Assembly: GCA_031273385.1 (NCBI GenBank)
Contig: JAISRY010000203.1
Coordinates: 1-19,711 of the forward strand
Reading direction: 5' to 3'
DNA length: 19,711 bases
Source: Tannerellaceae bacterium
GTDB taxonomy: Bacteria > Bacteroidota > Bacteroidia > Bacteroidales > Tannerellaceae
Both the position numbers and the translations under genes were made by a program. Within the stretch, counting starts at the first letter, position 1. Each line of letters starts with the position of its first letter. Shown here piece by piece: positions 14,371 to 19,711 of the stretch. Under the pieces are notes generated by a model. The model had not been told where the DNA came from, did not search any database, and was given only the letters and a program-made list of their open reading frames with translations.

Positions 14371-16611
14371 ATGACACAATCGAGAGAAAACAATACATTT
14401 TCGGGATTCGGGACGGCTCCGGTCTACTTTACCGCTATATCGACCATATTGGGGGCGATCCTGTTTCTGCGCTTCGGGTTTGCCGTCGGCACACTGGGCT
14501 TCTGGGGCGCGGTGCTGATCATTATCCTCGGGCATCTTATCACCATCCCGACGGCGTTGGCTATTTCCGAGATAGCCACCAACAAACGCGTCGAGGGGGG
14601 AGGCGAATACTTTATTATCTCCCGCTCGTTCGGGCTAAAGATCGGTTCGACGATCGGGGTTACGCTCTACTTCTCGCAGGTGATCAGCGTGGCCTTTTAT
14701 GTGATCGCTTTTACCGAAGCCTTTGAGCCGATGTTCGACTGGTGGCTGGCGTCTTTCGGCTTTGCCCTTCCCCGGCAGGTGATCAGCGTGCCGGCGCTGT
14801 TCTGCCTGGCGGCGATTATCCTGCGCAAGGGGACAGGCCTCGGCATGAAGCTGCTGTATGTGATTACGGCTATTTTGTTTCTCGCCCTGCTTCTTTTCTT
14901 TGCCGGAGATCCTGTCGGCGGCGCCGAAGAGACGGCCGCCACGATGCGAACCAATTCGGGGTTTTTCAACCGGGAGCTGTTCTTTGTCATCTTCGCCATC
15001 TGCTTTCCGGCCTTTACGGGGATGACTGCCGGCGTCGGGCTTAGCGGCGACCTGAAGAACCCGGGCAAATCCATCCCCCTGGGGACGATGGCGGGAACGG
15101 CCACCGGACTGGTCATCTACCTGCTGGTGGTATGGAAACTGGCGGTTTCCGTCCCGCAGGCCGACCTGCTGGAAGACCAACTGGTCATGGCGCGGATCGC
15201 CCTTTTCGGGATGTATGTGATTCCGCTCGGACTGGCGGCCTGTACCTTTTCGTCGGCATTGGGCTGTATACTGGTCGCCCCGCGCACCATCCAGGCGCTG
15301 GCGCTGGACGGCTGTTTCCCTTTCAGGCGTATCAACCGTTTCCTTGCCCGGGGGAAAGGGGAGACGCGCGAGCCTTTCAATGCTTCCCTCGTCTCTTTCC
15401 TGATCGCGCTGGGGTTTGTCCTGGTGGGAAATATCAATGTCGTGGCGGGTATTATCTCCATGTTCTTTTTAATCACCTACGGTACGTTGTGCCTGATTTC
15501 ATTTATCAACCATTTCGGGTCGTCGCCCTCCTACCGCCCCCGCTTCAAATCCAAGTGGTATTTCTCCCTGGGCGGATTCCTGCTTTCCGTCTGGGTGATG
15601 TTTATGATCGATTCGCTGTATACCATCCTGGCCTACGCCATCATCGTTTCGGTCTACCTCTTCCTCGAACGCTACAACAGGGAGGGGAAAGGGCTCGTCG
15701 ATATCTTCGAGGGGGCGCTGTTCCAATTCAACAGGAGGCTGCGCGTCTTCCTGCAGAAACACCAGTCGGAGCTCGGCGGAGAGGAATGGCGTCCATCGGC
15801 GATCTGTATCTCCCCCCATTCATTCGAGAGGGACAAAGTGCTGGAGCTGATGAAGTGGATCAGCCACCAGCATGGCTTCGGTACCTATTTCCATTTTATC
15901 GAAGGGTATTACAGCAAAAGCACCTACGCCGAATCGCGCGAAATATTACGCCAACTGATCGACGCACAGAAAGAACACGCCAGCGCGCTGTATATCGACA
16001 CCATGATCTCCCCCTCCTACACCTCCGCTATCGCCCAGGTGATCCAGGCGCCCTCCATTTCGGGCATGGAAAACAATATGGTCGTCTTTGAGTTTGACAA
16101 GGGCGATCCTGATGAGCTGAACCGGATCGTCGACAACATCAACCTGGTGAGGGCAGGCCATTTCGATATCGGTATCTTCGCCGGCTCCACCTATCCCATA
16201 CGCAACCGCAACGGTATCCATGTATGGATACGCGAAACGGATGAGAAAAACGCCAACCTCATGATCCTGCTGGGGTATATCATCATGGCGCACCCCGACT
16301 GGCGCAAGAGCCGGATAAAAATCTTCATCACCAGTACGGCAGGGAAGAGCGACACCGTGAAAGAGGAGCTGAAAGAGCGGATCGCCTCCGGACGGCTGCC
16401 CATCACGCTGGCCAATATCGAGATCGTCCTCCTCGGCGGACAGCAGGCCCTTGGCGAGGCCGTCGCCGCCCGGTCTAAACATGCCGGACTGGTGATCCTC
16501 GGTTTTCACGAAGAGATCGTCAAAGGCGACGCCCTGCGCTTCTTCGGCGGTTTTCAGGAGATAGGCGACGTGTTGTTCGTCAACGCTTTCCAGTCGAAAG
16601 AGATCAATTAA
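14371..16611 (+). CDS. Cation-chloride cotransporter-like permease (APC superfamily, SLC12-type)
   Basis: With this start the protein has 746 residues. The first 460 or so contain about twelve membrane helices and begin with STILGAILFLRFGFAVG, the first-helix signature of the cation-chloride cotransporter group. The segments FPAFTGMTAGVGLSGDLKNP and ALGCILVAPRTIQALA are also typical. The remaining 280 residues are a soluble C-terminal domain, as in SLC12 proteins. It should move chloride with K+ or Na+; ion choice cannot be read from sequence, and amino acid transport is an alternative. The start is uncertain: ATG 14371 precedes the conserved core, while ATG 14335 has GGGAAAAA before it. It diverges from the polyene operon, and its stop overlaps that of the proline dehydrogenase gene. 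Confidence 0.8.
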   Translation: MTQSRENNTFSGFGTAPVYFTAISTILGAILFLRFGFAVGTLGFWGAVLIIILGHLITIPTALAISEIATNKRVEGGGEYFIISRSFGLKIGSTIGVTLYFSQVISVAFYVIAFTEAFEPMFDWWLASFGFALPRQVISVPALFCLAAIILRKGTGLGMKLLYVITAILFLALLLFFAGDPVGGAEETAATMRTNSGFFNRELFFVIFAICFPAFTGMTAGVGLSGDLKNPGKSIPLGTMAGTATGLVIYLLVVWKLAVSVPQADLLEDQLVMARIALFGMYVIPLGLAACTFSSALGCILVAPRTIQALALDGCFPFRRINRFLARGKGETREPFNASLVSFLIALGFVLVGNINVVAGIISMFFLITYGTLCLISFINHFGSSPSYRPRFKSKWYFSLGGFLLSVWVMFMIDSLYTILAYAIIVSVYLFLERYNREGKGLVDIFEGALFQFNRRLRVFLQKHQSELGGEEWRPSAICISPHSFERDKVLELMKWISHQHGFGTYFHFIEGYYSKSTYAESREILRQLIDAQKEHASALYIDTMISPSYTSAIAQVIQAPSISGMENNMVVFEFDKGDPDELNRIVDNINLVRAGHFDIGIFAGSTYPIRNRNGIHVWIRETDEKNANLMILLGYIIMAHPDWRKSRIKIFITSTAGKSDTVKEELKERIASGRLPITLANIEIVLLGGQQALGEAVAARSKHAGLVILGFHEEIVKGDALRFFGGFQEIGDVLFVNAFQSKEIN

Positions 16612-17783
16612 GGGTGGCCTTTCTTCCTGCGGTTGAGCTCCGTTTTCAGCATACGCAGCTCGCGTCCCATCTGTCCGGCGACGGAGGTGTTCTCTTCCGC
16701 ACGGCGAAAGAGGTAGGGAAGCACATCCCTCACTTTGGCGTATGGAATGTATTTCGTCACATTATACCCCTCATGCGCCAGGTTAAAGGAGATATTATCG
16801 CTCATCCCCAGCAGTTGGGAAAAGTAAATGCGCGGATCGTTCCTGTCCAGCCCGCGATCGTCGATCAGCCGCGCCAGGCGGTAATTGCTCTCTTCGTTGT
16901 GCGTCCCCATGAAAAGCTCCATCCGGTCGATATGGTCTATGGCGAAGCGGACGCCGGTATTGAAGTTCTCGTCCGTCGCCTCCTTGTCTTTGCATATCGG
17001 ATCGGTATAGCCGAGTATTTCTGCCCGCTTGCGCTCCTCTTCCATATAGGCGCCGCGCACGAATTTAATGCCCGGCACATACCCCCGTTCCAGCGAATCG
17101 TCGTAGATACGCCTCAGGTGGGGCATCCGGTCGTGGCGGTACATTTGCAGGGTGGCGAAGACAATGGCGCGTTCGCGGTTGAAGAGGCGCATGGCTTCGC
17201 CGGTCAGCTCGTCGATGGTATCCTGGAAACAGTAATCTTCGGCGTCCACCAGGATACGGACACCGTTCAGGTAAGCGCGCCGGCAAAGCGCCATAAAACG
17301 CTCGCGGAACGCCTGGTACGCCTCTTTCTCCTCCTCCGTAAGCTCCTCGTTCTTCTCCGAAGCTTTCGAGAGCAACTCGTCCGTCGTGATGGTGGAGGGC
17401 TTGAAGACGGTATAGGCGATATCGGGGTTGTCCTTTGCAAAATCAATCGAACGTACCGTTTCGTCAAACGTAGCCTGTATACCGGCCGGCGTCTGTACCC
17501 CTTCGGCGGAATAATCCAGCGTAGAGAGGACATTGAATTGCTTCAGGTGGCGAATGGGCTTCATCGTATCCTGCAACGTCTCGCCTCCTACGAATTGCCT
17601 GTACAGCGTAGGCTTGACGGCCCATGCCAAAGGGAGATGCACCTGCAGGGCAATTTGGCTCGCCATCTTTCCCGCCCTGACGACAAAAGGACGTTTGATG
17701 GCGCTGAAGAGCATATACGCATTTCTCAATTCGGCTCTTGATTTGGATGAGAAAGCGATTTCCGTATTATCGAAATCTAACAT
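16608..17783 (-). CDS. Proline dehydrogenase (FAD-dependent)
   Basis: This 391-residue protein has a ProDH beta/alpha barrel. Visible motifs are STLDYSAEG (87-95), ILVDAEDY (177-184), KFVRGAYMEEER (240-251) and the C-terminal substrate-binding stretch KYIPYAKVRDVLPYLFRR ending RRAEEN. It oxidises L-proline to pyrroline-5-carboxylate and passes electrons from FAD to the respiratory chain. It is the stand-alone form, not a PutA fusion. It follows the P5C dehydrogenase gene by 30 nt on the same strand, so both steps are probably on one mRNA. Its stop codon overlaps that of the permease facing it. Confidence 0.9.
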   Translation of the reverse strand: MLDFDNTEIAFSSKSRAELRNAYMLFSAIKRPFVVRAGKMASQIALQVHLPLAWAVKPTLYRQFVGGETLQDTMKPIRHLKQFNVLSTLDYSAEGVQTPAGIQATFDETVRSIDFAKDNPDIAYTVFKPSTITTDELLSKASEKNEELTEEEKEAYQAFRERFMALCRRAYLNGVRILVDAEDYCFQDTIDELTGEAMRLFNRERAIVFATLQMYRHDRMPHLRRIYDDSLERGYVPGIKFVRGAYMEEERKRAEILGYTDPICKDKEATDENFNTGVRFAIDHIDRMELFMGTHNEESNYRLARLIDDRGLDRNDPRIYFSQLLGMSDNISFNLAHEGYNVTKYIPYAKVRDVLPYLFRRAEENTSVAGQMGRELRMLKTELNRRKKGHP

Positions 17784-17813
17784 GGCGCTATATTAAAGGT
17801 TATTCAATCTCTT

Positions 17814-19445
17814 TTATTCTTCACCTAAAAAAGGATAGCCGTAACCGGCAGGCGGAACGAGCGTCTCCTTAATCGTGCGCGGGTTGGTCCAACGGATCAG
17901 GTTCAACGTACCGCCGGCTTTGTCGTTCGTGCCGGAAGCGCGTGATCCCCCGAACGGCTGTTGGGCGATAACGGCGCCGGTCGGTTTGTCGTTGATATAG
18001 AAATTACCGGCGGAGTAGCGCAGCTTATTGAAAGCGGTTTCGATCGCATACCGGTCGCGGGCAAAGATGGAACCGGTCAGCCCGTAGGGCGATGTCCGGT
18101 CGCAGATATCCAACGTCTCTTCATAGTCGCCGTCGGCATAGACATAGACGGTCACAACAGGGCCGAAGATCTCTTCCGTCATCGTCTTGAAAGCGGGATT
18201 GGACGTTTGGATCACCGTAGGCTCGATATAATAACCGGTCGACTTATCGCCGCCGCCGCCAAAAAGGATCTCGGCGTCCGGGGCTTGCCGGGCATAGTCG
18301 ATGTATCCCATGATGTTGTCGAACGACGTTTCGTCAATCACGGCGTTGACAAAATTGGTAAAGTCCATCACGTCGCCCATTTTAATCTCTTTCAGCATAT
18401 CGCCGACCCTTTCCCTGACCTCTTTCCAGAGTGAAGCGGGGATGTAGGCGCGTGAAGCGGCCGAACATTTCTGCCCCTGGTATTCGAACGCACCGCGCAC
18501 GATAGCCGTTGCCACGTCGTCAGCCGGCGCCGAAGGGTGCGCGAAGATAAAGTTCTTACCCCCCGTTTCGCCCACGATCCTCGGATAGGACACGTAGCTG
18601 GAGAGGTTCGCCCCTATCTGCTGCCAAAGGTGGTTGAACGTGGCGGTAGAGCCGGTGAAATGAAAACCGCCCAGGTGACGGCTCGCCATCGCCACCCGCC
18701 CGATGACGCTTCCCTGCCCGGGGATAAAGTTCACGACGCCGTCGGGCAGCCCGGCTTCCTGGAATATCTTCATCAATAAATAGTTGGAATGGATCGCCGT
18801 CGTCGACGGTTTCCAAAGGGTTACATTCCCCATCACTGCCGGCGCGAGATTGAGGTTCCCCGCGATGGAGGTGAAATTGAACGGGGTCAGGGCAAAGACG
18901 AACCCCTCCAGTGCGCGGTACTCCATGCGGTTGATCGTCCCGGTGTCCGAATAGGGCTGCCCGGCATAGATTTGTCCGGCATAAAAGGCGCTGAAACGCA
19001 GAAAGTCGATCAGCTCGCATGGGGCGTCGATTTCGGCTTGCATCGGGTTTTTGCTCTGCCCGAGCATAAGGGAGGCGTTCACCAGGTAACGGTATTTCGT
19101 AGCGATCAGTTCGGCGATACGCATCATCACCGAAGCGCGTTCCACCCAGGGCAGTTCAGCCCATTGCCGGTGCGCTGCCATGGCGGCGTCGACCGCCATC
19201 TCTACCTCTTTCTCTCCCGCCTTGTGATAGACGGCCAACATGTGTGCATGATCGTGCGGCATGACCACCTTTCCGGTATTCCCCGTCCGGACTTCTTTCC
19301 CTCCGATAACCAGCGGTATATCCCATTCTTCGGAAGCGAGTTGTGTCAAGGCTTTCTTTAGCGCTATTTTTTCAGTTGTCCCCGGCGCATACGCCTTCAC
19401 CGGCTCATTGACAGGCTTCCCAAATTGGAAAATAGCATTATTCAT
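17814..19445 (-). CDS. 1-pyrroline-5-carboxylate dehydrogenase (glutamate semialdehyde dehydrogenase)
   Basis: This 543-residue aldehyde dehydrogenase, the usual length for the family, has catalytic Cys327 in YQGQKCSAAS and general-base Glu293 in GETGGKN. Other typical segments are TPFNFTSIAGNL (187-198) and FTGSTATF. It oxidises glutamate semialdehyde to glutamate with NAD+ and completes proline catabolism with the downstream proline dehydrogenase. The ATG at 19445 is chosen because the conserved N-terminus starts there; extension to 19481 adds twelve residues resembling leader sequence. Confidence 0.92.
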   Translation of the reverse strand: MNNAIFQFGKPVNEPVKAYAPGTTEKIALKKALTQLASEEWDIPLVIGGKEVRTGNTGKVVMPHDHAHMLAVYHKAGEKEVEMAVDAAMAAHRQWAELPWVERASVMMRIAELIATKYRYLVNASLMLGQSKNPMQAEIDAPCELIDFLRFSAFYAGQIYAGQPYSDTGTINRMEYRALEGFVFALTPFNFTSIAGNLNLAPAVMGNVTLWKPSTTAIHSNYLLMKIFQEAGLPDGVVNFIPGQGSVIGRVAMASRHLGGFHFTGSTATFNHLWQQIGANLSSYVSYPRIVGETGGKNFIFAHPSAPADDVATAIVRGAFEYQGQKCSAASRAYIPASLWKEVRERVGDMLKEIKMGDVMDFTNFVNAVIDETSFDNIMGYIDYARQAPDAEILFGGGGDKSTGYYIEPTVIQTSNPAFKTMTEEIFGPVVTVYVYADGDYEETLDICDRTSPYGLTGSIFARDRYAIETAFNKLRYSAGNFYINDKPTGAVIAQQPFGGSRASGTNDKAGGTLNLIRWTNPRTIKETLVPPAGYGYPFLGEE

Positions 19446-19485
19446 GGAACATAAATTTAAAATGTTATCAATTCTATTCAAGCCG

Positions 19486-19493
19486 TAAACATA
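19486..19493 (-). promoter_or_regulatory. Weak -7 box candidate for the proline operon
   Basis: TATGTTTA on the minus strand matches seven of eight positions of TAnnTTTG (last base A) and lies 40 nt before the start codon. No -33 partner is obvious. Confidence 0.25.
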
Positions 19494-19508
19494 CTAAATA
19501 TAATCCAT

Positions 19509-19551
19509 CCCCAGAATCAGAATTTCCAGAATTATAGAATTTTCAGGATTA
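19509..19551. repeat. AGAATT-type degenerate repeat
   Basis: A run of AGAAT/AGAATT motifs with about 10-bp spacing (CAGAATCAGAATTTCCAGAA and continuing to TTTCAGGATTA) lies between the proline operon and the terminal hairpin. It resembles AT-rich filler repeats of other Bacteroidota genomes. No gene is supported in 19446-19711. Confidence 0.55.
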
Positions 19552-19602
19552 GCCTGGCTTGGCTTCGGCAAGCTTAAGCCTCTTATAATGACGACGAATT
19601 GC

Positions 19603-19711
19603 AATCGCCTGAAAATCAAATAGTATCCGTCATTGCGAACGCAGTGAAGCAATCCAGGAGTGGGACACACAGACGCACCTCTGGATTGCTTCACTGCGTT
19701 CGCAATGACGG
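19603..19711. repeat. Dispersed repeat ending in a perfect 31-bp inverted repeat
   Basis: Bases 19603-19662 match 295-354 in the centre of the left palindrome at 56 of 60 positions, so this is another copy of the same element. Bases 19627-19657 and 19681-19711 form a perfect 31-bp inverted repeat around a 23-nt loop, and the window ends exactly at the last paired base. The core CGTCATTGCGAACG...GAAGCAATCC is a dispersed repeat type, not a coding sequence. Any terminator role for the gene to the right cannot be judged from here. Confidence 0.9.

Noticed and set aside
19494..19694. 66-codon minus-strand ORF
   Set aside because: It reads through the AGAATT repeat and the inverted repeat, and no protein similarity or start signal is apparent.

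Overview
The window looks like chromosomal DNA of a member of the Bacteroidota, most likely order Bacteroidales. The evidence is an HU-HIG type DNA-binding protein, -7 boxes of the TAnnTTTG type, A-rich leaders without strong Shine-Dalgarno sequences, a flexirubin-type tyrosine ammonia-lyase very like the one I know from Flavobacterium, and heptamer repeats of the kind scattered through Porphyromonadaceae/Tannerellaceae genomes. The GC-rich coding sequence would fit a high-GC Tannerella-like organism, but this placement is an inference.

Left edge (1-1950): a repeat-rich accessory region. Bases 1-598 form one very long imperfect palindrome whose outer 90 bp are perfectly mirrored, including the first 7 bases of an HU-family gene. 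A short rightward cassette follows: HU-HIG protein, signal-less glucosaminidase, and a small membrane protein. A third, decayed copy of the palindrome arm (about 1768-1998) then runs into the 3' end of the next gene.

Centre (1950-14260, minus strand): a 13-gene, tightly packed operon for an aryl polyene (flexirubin-like) pigment. In transcription order it encodes tyrosine ammonia-lyase, ketoreductase, ketosynthase, ACP, LpxL-like acyltransferase, methyltransferase, hotdog dehydratase, ketosynthase fused to a dead half-ketosynthase, second ACP, ketosynthase, a Cys-less ketosynthase-like subunit, NodB-type deacetylase, LolA-like carrier and a lipoprotein. Neighbours overlap by up to 23 nt or lie at most 21 nt apart. 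A good -7 box just upstream of the lyase supports one main transcript. The likely logic is tyrosine to coumarate, chain extension on ACP by a type II polyketide-like system, methylation, then acyl transfer and envelope delivery. No coumarate-activating ligase or MMPL-type exporter is in the window.

Right part (14266-19445): a cation-chloride-cotransporter-like permease diverges from the polyene operon, with closely apposed promoters. Its stop codon overlaps that of proline dehydrogenase, which faces it and forms a two-gene proline-to-glutamate operon with the P5C dehydrogenase upstream. The last 266 bases are non-coding. They hold an AGAATT-type repeat and a perfect 31-bp inverted repeat whose flank matches the centre of the left palindrome.
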